Of a stretch of DNA of 64,000 nt, positions 32,988-44,700 are shown piece by piece (positions within the stretch are counted from its first letter, which is position 1; each line of letters starts with the position of its first letter). Position numbers and translations under genes: made by a program. Source of the stretch: Onchocerca volvulus (lineage: Eukaryota > Nematoda > Chromadorea > Rhabditida > Onchocercidae); assembly GCA_000499405.2 (NCBI GenBank), contig HG738138.1, forward strand, positions 19,011,753 through 19,075,752, in the 5' to 3' direction. The notes under the pieces are model-generated. The model worked only from the letters and a program-made list of their open reading frames with translations, had not been told where the DNA came from and made no database searches.

Positions 32988-35900
32988 CTATCTATCCAAC
33001 TGTACGACCCATTCACAGTGAGATGTTTGCGGGAACATGTCAACCGGTGTGATAGAAGTTAGCTTGAATGGTTCACCTTCGAATTTCCTCGATGATGGCC
33101 GACAGAGATCAACCATGTTTTTCATTGCCAAAGATGGATTGCACGAAACAAAAACAATTTTTTTCAGCTGTGCAAGCTGAAATACCGAGAAAATTACTAT
33201 CTCATGTTTTAATAAAAATCCTTCAAGTCACCACTAGCTGATCAGTATTAATACTCGTCAAATTCAAATCATGATGATTTCTTTCTCTAAAAATTAGTGA
33301 TTTCGGATAATAAAAACTTACATTGAAATAACTGATTTATACAAATCTATTTTTTAAATACTGGTTAAAAATTTCGATCATTTTTAAGCAATGGTTAAAG
33401 TTCGTGCTTCATCAACTATTGCGATGCAAAAAATAAAAGAAATTCTAATGTAAAGCTTTTTTTGAAATATGAAACATTCAAATGGATCATTCTTCATTAA
33501 ATGATATAGCAAACATTGCTTATGATAATTCAAAGAAGCTTATAAATCAAGGAAATAAAAAATTAGAAAAAAACACATACCGCTCGACATCCAATAATTA
33601 CTTTCTCGTGAATCCCAGCTCGTGGAGGATCTATTATTCCTATTATATTTACTGTTTTTAAATCAATCCATGATGGTAGTAATCGATCCAATCGAAAGAA
33701 AATGTTTTCCGCTTTACCAGACACAAATTTATAGCTGCAAGTCTAACATATGCATATCAAGATTACACATGTATAAACTAAAAACATTACTCTATTTAAT
33801 CCGTGTAAAAGTTAAGCAGAAATGACAAATCTTCTTCACTATTACCTGAACTTTGATAAAATTCACAAAATCAGTTCTTTTCTTACAACAAAATTTTTTA
33901 AAGATACCTATCTGGTGGTAAATTATTATCATTCGCGTTTGTCTTTGCATCTTCAATAGCTTCCGGAATAATTTCAATACCCACTAAATATTTGCGAGTA
34001 ATATTTTTCGCCAATTTCATTAAACTGATTCCGATCGTTCCAGTGCCGCAGCAGATATCTAAGATCAAAGTTGACTGTTGCTGCTCAGTAATTCCCACCT
34101 GAAATGTTTTAATAATCCAGACATGCTGCACTTCCAAATAATTTTTCCTACAAAGAAAATATATCAACAATAATAGAAAGCAGTATCAGGATAAAAATAT
34201 ATAACTATATAATATAGTGAAGACACAAAAGTTATTAAAATTAGTGAAGAAATCAATTTTATTTCAAATTATTCAAAAATATGACCACTTTTTCAAGCTT
34301 CATAATCTTCATTTTCGGTTCGTTGCTATCTTCTTCTGTAGATTCTTCGAGCTCTTTTTCGGAAACTACAGTAACTTTAACAACATCGATCGCTTCTTGT
34401 GCAACTCCATTATCTACTTTATACAGTCCACATTTTTCAGCAATCGTTTTATATAGTACTGCGGCACCAGCACTGTTTGTTTGGAAAAACGATGAAGGCG
34501 AAACTCGAAATCGGGCATCCAAAATTGTTTCATAAATATACGGAGTACCTGTTAAACACATAAGGAGTATGCTAAAAACTAAAAAAAAACCTGTTAAACA
34601 CATAAGGAGTATGCTAAAAACTAAAAAAAAAGTTATTCTATAGTTTACCAAAATTTTTAAAAGATCCATGATCGAAATCCTGCATATATTGCGCTTACTC
34701 AAAGAAAAAGATGACTCAACTTTGATGATATATAATTTCGAGATTTCTAAAATTGTGCTGAAAGTTAAAGATCACAATAACTTTTTCAATCGACTTTAGA
34801 TTATAAAAAATTATACAATTATCATCAAATTTTTTATCCTCATTATACAGTCTGAGATTACGGAAAACTTACACATTAATGAGTGCGAGTATCAAACAGA
34901 AATTCTGGGAAGAAGCAAAGAGAAAGAGTGACTCATCACAAAAGAACAAATCTAGTTTTTCCTAATTAAAACTGAGGCTCTCGTACGACACTAATGGCAA
35001 GTGTTTTAAAAAATAAAGAAATACATTTAAAATCTTCGGAGTATATAAGCTGTTTCAAAGCTTTTCCAAATTACATAAAAAAAATTTTAAGTAAAATTCC
35101 CAACGATAAAGAAAAAGTCAAATTTATAATAACAGAGAAAAAGTAAAACATACCTGCAATATATTCATAAGTAACCGGATCACTAGCATTCGCTAATCGT
35201 TGCCAATAGAGCGAAGTAATGCGAAAAAGACTATTTTTATCAGAGAGATTGCTCAGCTGAAGAAATCGTTCTTCCACAGTTTTTATCAAAGCTTTTTCGC
35301 GTTCTTTGTCTTCCATCGGAAATATCGTTACAATCATCATTATGTCTGAACCAAATTCACGAATGGAAAGCATTTTCCACACACCCTTTCGTTTAAACTC
35401 ATTGAACGGCTGTAAAAATAGATTTGTAATTCACATATAAGTTAACTGAACTACAGAGTATCCAAATCTATATCCATTCTTTCTTTCCATTCATTATTCA
35501 ACCAATGTTCTCGAACAATTTTGAGAAAAAAATGGGAAAAAAGTAGCTTATATTTGGAACAACATGAATGACACCCTTTTCTCTGATCACAAAGTTTGTT
35601 ATGTGACAATGACTGCCGAGACAATTACTCTACAATTGAATGTTTTCAAGGTACAGAAAATAATCAGAGCTGATATAATATTCCATAAAATCTACACTCA
35701 TAAAAATAGTAAAAATTCATCAGCTATAAGCTTACTGATTCACCACTTTCCACAACCAAATTTTCGAAGGCTCCCACAATTCGCTTCATATGGGTTGATA
35801 TGTTTTCACACGTGTCCACAGGCACTACAAAATGTTGATTAGCCACAAATCGACCGCCAACAAAACCAACACAAATGTGACCGTCGATATTACGACCAAC

Positions 35901-36840
35901 TGTAAATTCACACTTATTTCGATATTCGGTGATACGTGGTGAAGGACGAATCTGAAATCATTACTGAGAAATCAATCACCAAAATAGTATATTATGAAAA
36001 AAATCTTACCGAAAAAAAAGGTAAAAATCACCATCCGAAAAATAATTGATCAATTCTAACTAATTCAAGCTACTAGCTAAAAATTACAAGTCATTCTATA
36101 CAGGAAATTTTAAAATAACTAAGTCCAGTGAGCATTATTACTCCGTCAACATTAGCACTTCTAATACCATAAAAAATGCTGGAACTTATAAAATATTTCC
36201 ATGTTTTAGATTCGGCAATTTGAGACTGCCAATTAAGATCAATAAAAAATTTAAAAATCTGCGGTCAATTGAAATTTTAAGAATGATAAAAAATCTGAGG
36301 TTGATGGTAATCTGAGAAACGTTTCGTGAGAACAAGTTTTGTTGCGGAAAAAATCACCTCAAATACCTAAATTCTAATATAAATCAAAGATTTCTCCTTG
36401 AAATTCGAAATTTGTAGAATTTCAATTACTGCGCCATTTCAAACTGTCAATACTTTTCGATATTTCCTTACTGCTTCAAAGCAGAAAAAAAAAAAAACAA
36501 ATTCTGAAAGCACCCGAAGGAAACCAGCAAGTGAACTCACAGATTCAATCAACGATTCAATATCGATTTTGTTGGCACCATTCACATGAGCATCAGTCAT
36601 CTCTTTTATAAAGTTCTTTGCAATTCGTTTTACATCATTCATTTTGATTTCGAGTTGCTCACTGTATGACTTATCAGCCAGAGGCGTTACACGTTCACGT
36701 GCTGTACATTTTATTTGATCACTATTCAGTGGCTTCTGTGAATTAAAGAATTAAGAAAATTCGGTTGTAACTACTAAGCAAATATGTTTAAGGTAATATA
36801 TTAATAAATATTACTTTATCTGCTAATTCCTTATCATATA

Positions 36841-36893
<53 letters not shown>

Positions 36894-37885
36894 TACGATC
36901 TGTAAGACTGATTCCAGTCTACCAAAAGAAATTTTCTTTGATAGTTCGTTAAAAAAAGGAGAAACTAAACAGTTAAATTCACCTAAATAAGCCTAAATTT
37001 CGAACTCAACAATTGGAAATTTTGAAACACGCTGTTCAAAGTTTGAATGAACTGCATTAACCAACAACTGTTTAACTCACAGTTGTTTAACTTACAACTT
37101 TCAATTGTTCCGGTTGCGCTATCTTGGCTCGTAAAACTCGACCTTTTATTTTAAAACCATCAAAAATCTGCACTGCAGCAGCAGCTTCTTCCGGAGTCGG
37201 TAGCGAAAAGAATACAGTTATGCCCGTATATCGAATGTTTTTCACAACAAACTTACCTAATTGCCTGAAAGGAAAGAAATGATCCCTGAAAATGTCATGC
37301 AGTACATCATACAGATTACAGTAATTACCAATATACCATTTCTGTAATTTTATAGGTCAAATTTTGCAAATTCATTCTCGATGCTAGTGTGACTCTCCCA
37401 AAGGTCAAAAAACAATACAATCTTCCGAATAAGTTTTATGAAATAAAAATGAGATGCACGAAATTATGAGGCAAACTTAGACTGTGGAATAAGCTCAGCG
37501 AAAAAGTTCTTACATACTTCGAAAGAAGTTCTTTGACTTGCTTGTACTTCAAATAAGTTGGCATATTTTGTATTTGCACACGTGAGCTTGGCTTTTTCTC
37601 AGTTGCGTCAACAGTTGTAAAGCATCCTTCAGCTCCTAATTCGTCTGCTTCCAGAGGTATGTCGTCGAATGCATCAACTATCGCAGATGATGACTGTGCA
37701 GGGAGAATGAGTTCATTTAACGATGAAGTTGACTTTTCAACACTCACTGCTTCTTCACCTTTTGAAATAGACTGTTCCGGCAATTCACCTTTAACTAATT
37801 CACTTAAGGTATCCTTTTCAGATGCTAATTCCTCATTCAATACAATGGAATTCCCATCGTTGCCCTTCAATGTTCCATTAATCAT
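32988..37885 (-). CDS. TRMT2A: tRNA (uracil-5-)-methyltransferase homologue A (RRM + RumA-type)
   Basis: SAM-dependent enzyme that makes m5U at position 54 of cytosolic tRNAs. Nine exons: 37885-37518 (acceptor at 37893), 37264-37096, 36735-36541, 35951-35736, 35409-35154, 34548-34289, 34098-33908, 33734-33581, 33176-32988; 665 aa, human about 625. The N-terminal 100 residues are acidic and low-complexity, then an RRM (VQIQNMPTYLKYKQVKELLS to RVLRAKIAQPEQLKV), then the methyltransferase: EYRNKCEFTVG, FRVSPSSFFQTN, SAM loop LDICCGTGTIG, IEIIPEAIEDAKTNA, IIDPPRAG and the nucleophile Cys615 in VFVSCNPS, ending FPQTSHCEWVV. Oddity: about 45 extra residues rich in E/K (EKELEESTEEDSNEPK) between FFQTN...LYK and the SAM loop. 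The first ATG lies 7 bases after a TTTCAG acceptor, as in trans-spliced nematode mRNAs. Confidence 0.95.
34548..34631 (-). repeat. 42-bp tandem duplication covering a 3' splice site
   Basis: Two 42-bp copies, 34548-34589 and 34590-34631, sit head to tail at the 3' end of a TRMT2A intron. Each contains the whole acceptor TATGTGTTTAACAG. The copy at the exon border is the one used in the model. Confidence 0.9.
36844..36891. repeat. (AT)24 microsatellite
   Basis: Uninterrupted alternating AT of 48 bp in the TRMT2A intron between the RRM-end exon and the following exon. Likely polymorphic in length. Confidence 0.95.
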
Positions 37886-37892
37886 TACAAAT

Positions 37893-38784
37893 CTGAAATC
37901 AGATGATAAAAACAATCATCGTAATTCGTCCATCACATTAATTATCAACTACGACACTGAAATGTTCCTTCCGACTAAAACTATTTCATAAAATATCCGA
38001 AACCTTTATGGAAGATAATATTTTATCATAAACTAAAAGCAAACAGTTAAAAGTAAGCCCAAGGTAGACAACAAATTATTTGAGGAATTACGACAAGGCT
38101 CTACTGTAATTTGCAAAACTGATGATGGGATTGGGTGGACTGAAAGGAGCAATGGCATTAGAGAAGTTAGGACGCAAAAATTGATACCTGGGTTGCGTGA
38201 AATAATTGCGGTAAAATGCAGAAGTGAAAGACAATTACGGAACGAAAAGGGAGAGAGAGCGCGCGAAAAATCACAAGTCATAACGCTGCCGAGGTTAGCC
38301 AGATTGGCATAGGAAATCAGTAAAATGCATAAGTAGCGATGAAGGATTGGTTTACGAGAAATCACGGAAAAGAGAATGGTATTTTTAGAGCAGAGAGATA
38401 GAGGATTGCACGGGAGACAATGATCACATGTTAACGTGAGGAAGTGGAGAAGAGGAAATTCACGGAAGAATAACGGACGTGAACATAGACAGTGGGCTGG
38501 GTGACAGTGGAAGTATCAGTCAATCAATATGGCATATGAAGACATTTTACACTCAATTCAAATTTTTAGACGTAAATGAAACTGCATGGGCTCAGAGATT
38601 AAAGATTAAGGGTGCGGAGAAATGACAGTAATGAGAACATGAAGGATAAAAGTATGAAATAATGAATTCTAAAAATCGGGAAGAGAGAAAATTCCATCCG
38701 AGTACGGAAGACGTGACTTAGTAAGATATTTAAGCGGAGACAATTGAAACACGCTGGCTAAATTCAGATAAACGGCGAATATCG
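37893..38784. promoter_or_regulatory. Shared divergent promoter region, TRMT2A and RMI1
   Basis: About 890 bp between two divergent genes. From about 38040 to 38720 the + strand is strongly purine-rich and richer in G+C than its surroundings, which leaves several long open frames on + (for example 38044-38310 and 38430-38640) that translate to R/E/K-rich strings without start codons or family resemblance. I read these as a composition effect. GCGCGCGAAAAA at 38259-38270 is the reverse complement of an E2F-type site (TTTCGCGC). Confidence 0.4.
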
Positions 38785-41700
38785 ATGATCAATATAAAGA
38801 AAATTAGCGTTGCTGAGTTATTTTCAAAATTTCATGTGACACTGAAGGAAGCTTGGCTGAATGAAGTTCTGGAATATCTTCACGTGGAAAGAGCCGAAGC
38901 GGTATGGTGTCTTTGTTATTCCTTTTTTAAGAGAATCATATAAGATTATTTAAACAAAACAGATGAAAATTTCTAGTCTGCTTGCCCCAGTCACAATCTG
39001 ATCCTTCCATTTTCCGGGCTATATCATCAATAACCTAAATGTCCATGATGCTACAACTTCTTATTTATAGTTTCTGGGTTAAAACTTTGGATTTACTTAA
39101 GAACTAATTTTACTTTTTATTTCTGGGCTTACCTCACGATTTTGAGCATCACAAATTCTGTTGACTTATAGCAGTCTCGATTTTGAATTGACTGAATTGG
39201 CAATTTTTTCCGAGTAAAATCTTCAAACTTTCGAGTATTTTACCTCTCTTATTTCTTTATTACCTCACTGCAGGATGTATCCACAGTAATTCAACTCGTA
39301 TACGAACAATGGCTTTATTCGGAACTGTCGAACAGTACACGTCCAAAAATACGTCTGCCACCATTCGAGAAGAAGACGTCTCTGGATAGTGATGTCGTTG
39401 TTCAAGTGAGAATTGTTAGAAATTCTAACGTTGCAATAAAAAATGAAGATTTTAGTTATTACGGTTAAAATCTAATTCTTCCCTAATTTTAATTCCAAAT
39501 TTCAGAATTTTGATATTCGTGTCTGAAAGTTGTATAATTCAATATTCTTATTTGATGAGAAACCATTTGCACCATTTCACTTCACATATTCAAGGTTAAA
39601 AGTATAATTTTGTTTCAGATAAATTGGCTGATAGACATACATACCTCAATGTACTCCAAATTAAACGAATATGTTGGGCGTAACACAGACAACAGTTTTT
39701 TTCAGTGGGAGCTAAATGACGGAACAGAGGTTGTTCGAGATTTCCCTGCATAAATTTCCAGGAGAATAGATTATTGATTGCCGATTTTTTAATCTAAGTC
39801 AATTTGATTTGATTCAACTATTTATGCTTTATTTTTGGAAATGCAATCGGAACGATGGATATATCCTTTTTTCTTTCCTTTCTTTTCTTCTTTTTTCTTT
39901 TTTTTTTTTTGCTGTTAAAAATTTCGTTCAAAACATTCCTTAGTTATTATGATAGAAATTTAAATTTGGAATCTAAATTTTATATTAGAGCAAATAAGCA
40001 TTTATTCTTTGTTATTTGCTTTTTGCTTTTCAAATTTATTTTTCATCCAGCATAAAAATTTGTTTTAATTTTTATCAAAAAAATCTTTAAAATATTTTCT
40101 GTTTTGATCTAATCCTCCTCATATCGATATCCTTTATATATGATAACTTTAAATATTAGCAAGAAAAACGATAATTTTTTTCTCTTCATTACCATTTGTT
40201 TTCTATTAGTTTTTGTAATAAAAGTGACAAATTACGCATAAAGCTTAGAACAAAAGTTTAAATTGGATTATTCAGGTTCTTTTAGATAATTTCACATATG
40301 TTCTGTTTGCGATTCGTCAAATAAAAGTAATCTAATTTATGGATATTTTGACTGTGATATTTTGTATATCTCATTTAAAGAATTTGGACTCTACAAATCG
40401 AATGTACCTGATGGAAGTAACAGATGGTCAAAGGAAAATGCGCGCTATAGAATACCAGAAAATTGATAAGTTATGCGATAAATTGTCATCTGGAACGAAG
40501 GTTTGATTATTCAAATTGTTTTAAATTGATTTTCTAATTAATTCAGTATTTTTCATTAATTATATCTTCTCAATGATATCTCGTTATCTGCAATGCAGTC
40601 ATGCGGTTATGATTTCCCTTCCTCATTCAAATTTTGATGAAGTACCAAGCCGACTCTCTTGTTCCGTTGTTACTTTATCCATTTAACGATTGGTCTGTAT
40701 GTGCATAAACTTTCATATCTTTATAATTCAGAAGTATTCAATATTTGAATTATGATCTCATCTGAAGTTTACATGTTTTCAAGCTCCTAATATATGGCGG
40801 CACAATTTGTCGTCGCAACGTGCTATTATTAACATCAAATAATGTAATGATATTGGGTGGTGAAAGCGAAATATGTCAGCAAAATATTCCTGCTCTTGTA
40901 GTAGCACGACGATTAGGAATTGATGAAAAGAAGTTAAAATTGATAGAATGGTAATGTGCTTTACAATTTAAAAGCAGCAAAAAAAAAAAAAAAAACATTA
41001 TTACAAAATTCGGAAAATAGCGTTTGAAAAATTTTTTTTCGGAATTTTCAATAGTCGTTCTTCAAATACATATCTTGGTAAATAGTAGTAGGATTTTTTC
41101 TGTCATTCAAGGTCATCTTTGAGAAAAGATTTGGGCTTATGAAAGTGCTCCTCAATCAGAAAACTGTGCTTCATTCTCATGACTATCGTTGGAAGTTAAG
41201 CCGTGGTAAATTTGTCTGATACATATGATTTCTTAGCAGTTATACTACATTGCACTAAATGATAGATTTAAGATTACACCACATTATTAAGGATATTTGG
41301 AAAATTTTTTAGTGTGAGAAACAAGGGACATGAAAACTCAGTGAAAACAGTGAAGGAATTAGAAACGCAAGGAGCGGAAAAGGTTAATATTAATGTTACG
41401 ATATTTTGATGCATAAATTGAAAGATGAAATTCTCGTAAATTATTTTATATCTGCAAGTAGTTGATACTTCGTTTTTTACGAATTCTCATCCTTTACAGG
41501 TCCAGATCACAATACCATCAGTTCTCATGAGCGAAAATACTGCAATTAATTCAGATGCACAACAAAGTAAAACCATGCGTATCAGCAAAACAATAAAGGG
41601 AGAGAAAGTTAAAGAAAAAAAACAGTATATTTTTACATTAAATTTGTTTGGAAGTTTTGAAGTAAGAGTTCAAATTAAAAGTATCTAATTTCAAACATTT

Positions 41701-44700
41701 CAGGAAGAGACCTGTTTTGTCACGCACGATAACGTCCTATTTTCGACCTCAACGAAAAGTTTCCACTTCCGAGACAAGCTCGAAAGTCATAATAAAATCT
41801 CAGATGCCATTAGTCGATCAGAAAATCAAAGAAGAACCTAAATCAAAATATTTATTGTTGGATCCACTTCGAAAACAAGAAGAAGTGGAACCTCCATCAC
41901 CATTACTTCCTACTATTGATTCAAAGCAACAATCGGAATATTCCACCGCAACGACTCCTCCACGAGAATCAAAGAAAACATCAGCAGAACAGTCGGGTTC
42001 ATCTGTAGTGTCATCACGGATGCTCTCCACACAGAAGATAATCAACGAATTAGGGATGCAATCTGAATTACGGGAAATAACGACGAAATCAATAGCCACG
42101 ATGCATTGTCAGTCACGGAATGTTCAAAACCTCCATGCTTCCCCACAGTTCAGAATGCAATCAGAAAATGCTTCACTTTCAGCAGGATTAAAAAATCTTG
42201 AAACAACACGGTCATTAGTAGTTGAAGAGAAAAACTTTATTCTTCCTCCCCGAAAAAGAGATAATACTATTATACTTAGTGGAGAAAATGAACGAAGAGA
42301 AATTGTAACAAAACCGGTGATCCCTATTCGGACTACAGAATTACAACGAAAGTCCGCAGATGCGATTTTGCATACAACTGTTATTTCCTCATCAGACATT
42401 CAGGAATCGATGATTTGGACTGCTAACAAGTGGTACTTGTTTTCTGTTTAAAATCATGAAATGTGCGGAAAGGACGAAAAATTAAATGCTCTTCTTCATG
42501 CATCCTTATCTCTATTGTTTTTGTTTTAGATGACCGTACTTATTTCCTTCAAGGGATTTTATCAGTTTTTTTTTTTGAACCAATGATTGGAGAATGCCTT
42601 TTTTTATTATCTGTTTTAGTTCTTGGCATAGTTTTCAAATCACTAATTGATTTTTTCTGAATAAATTACAAATTACGAAAACATATTTTTTAAAAAACCA
42701 TTATGCCATTCACAGAATTTGTTATGAAAATACATTTATTGACAGGCAGCACGCGATCAACGAGGACAGTAAGCAGTTTCTGACAAACGAGTTTCGTGTG
42801 CCCACTTCAGAAGTAATCTTTTTGGAGACCCAAATACACTTACTGATAGAAAGTGATAGGATAAATCTACACAAAAATTAGGTGCAATTTCATTGATGGA
42901 AAACTAAACAAGCAAAATGTTATCGAAATAAATGATTCATTATTCTCATCTAATGGTCAAGTGATGTGCGTAATGTTCACTTCAAGAAGATCAAATAAAA
43001 GTGTAAGAAGTAATAGTCGGGAATGCTATTGAAATGACCATTTGCTAGGTGAAATAACCTGGAAGTAATGATGCTTGTATTTGTAGTAAGAATGGCCACA
43101 AATTATTAATTTTTAAGGTTCAGATACAAACAGTGGATAATAACAATGCTTCGTCGATAGATCCGTCTTCGATCCACGGCCCGCTAAATTCGTTACAAAA
43201 TTGTCCACCGGAAGAAGTGAATGAGATAGCAGTTGCTCAGACATCGTTCAATCTGCAAGAGGAACAAGTTGTTGGAGGCAAAGGCTCTCAAATCATCCAG
43301 CATGGTAAGCAATGATGGTGTAGTGACTCCGTGGCGCAACGGTAGCGCGTCTGACTCCAGATCAGAAGGTTGCGTGTTCAAATCACGTCGGGGTCATGCC
43401 AGTCTTTTATAACTTCATGCAAATTTAACGAATGATATCCCTTAATATCTATAAATTTATTTGGCATGACATGTATTATACTTCAATGCATATTGAACAG
43501 TTATTGATTTATTTTCATAAATAAAGCTTCATATGATTTGAATATATCTGATCTGATATGATTTATTCAAGATTTGGTTCGTTCTATTTCATATAATCAT
43601 TCTCTAAAATAACCAATTCTTTAATTAACATTTCATCTAACCCCTACATGATTTGAAAATGCAGCATTATGATTTGGAGTCAGTTTTTTATCTCTGTACT
43701 ATGAAGTCCTTGCTCATTAAAAAAATATCGAAAATTTGCATGTAAGTTCGTAACTTTTTTCTGGAAAAATCCACTAATAAAAACAGTTTTACATTACTAT
43801 AGCTTTCTCAACAGATGGATGTGCACATAAACTATTTTTTGTTGGTGAAGCGAAGGAAAAAAGATTTATTCAAAGACACATGCGTTATAAGTAGTTAAAG
43901 AAAAAAAAAACTTTTCTCTCTCTCTTTAGCAATTAAATTACCTTTTATTTAAACATATATGAAGAATTGTGATAAACAATTGAAAATATCAAATTTCTTT
44001 TCATTGCTTATTTTTCTTTTATTACAAATATCTGAAAATTGGAGCGAAAATTCATCCCACTGATGAACAAAATGATTAGTTCAATATTTTTATTTGAGAA
44101 TATGAAAATGTACAGAAAAACATCAGTTTTAATATTGGAGCTATCAAAGGATGTTCATACAGTCTTTCAAATTTTACCAAATTGAGTGGTTCCAATTTTT
44201 TCAATTTTTATTAGTAAAATAATCCATAATTTCCATGAATGTATCCTTTGCTACACCTATTAAATATTTTAAAGCACTTTCTCCATTATTTGTTCGGGTC
44301 GTTTTCCTTTTAATTTCATTATTTAAGTCATTTAATTTCAGTACCACACGTTGCTTTTCAACCAAATAAGACTGCATTTAATTCGGATATACTATTTCCC
44401 ATGTCTAACCGAAATCTTTGGAGACTGCCAATTACCAGTTTTCAACCATCCAAGCGGAATCCTGTAACCACAATTTTTTAATTAATTATTTGTTATCAAG
44501 GAAAAGTTTGTGCAAGGTTTCTTTTTGATTTCTGATGAGACTTTTTGCAAAGTAACGGGAAACCGATCATAAATCAAACCTTTATTTTGGTTGTTTTGCA
44601 AAAATCTCTCAGTATAAATCAAAGATGTAAACGCTATCATAATCTTTTCTTAATCCGTTATAATGAATTGTAGTAAATAATAAAAAAGAGATTCCTACGT

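Noticed and set aside
38033..38365. 110-codon ORF on the reverse strand upstream of RMI1
   Set aside because: It is the complement of a purine-rich tract; the translation is L/S/F-rich without any domain, and the longer open frames are on the other strand.
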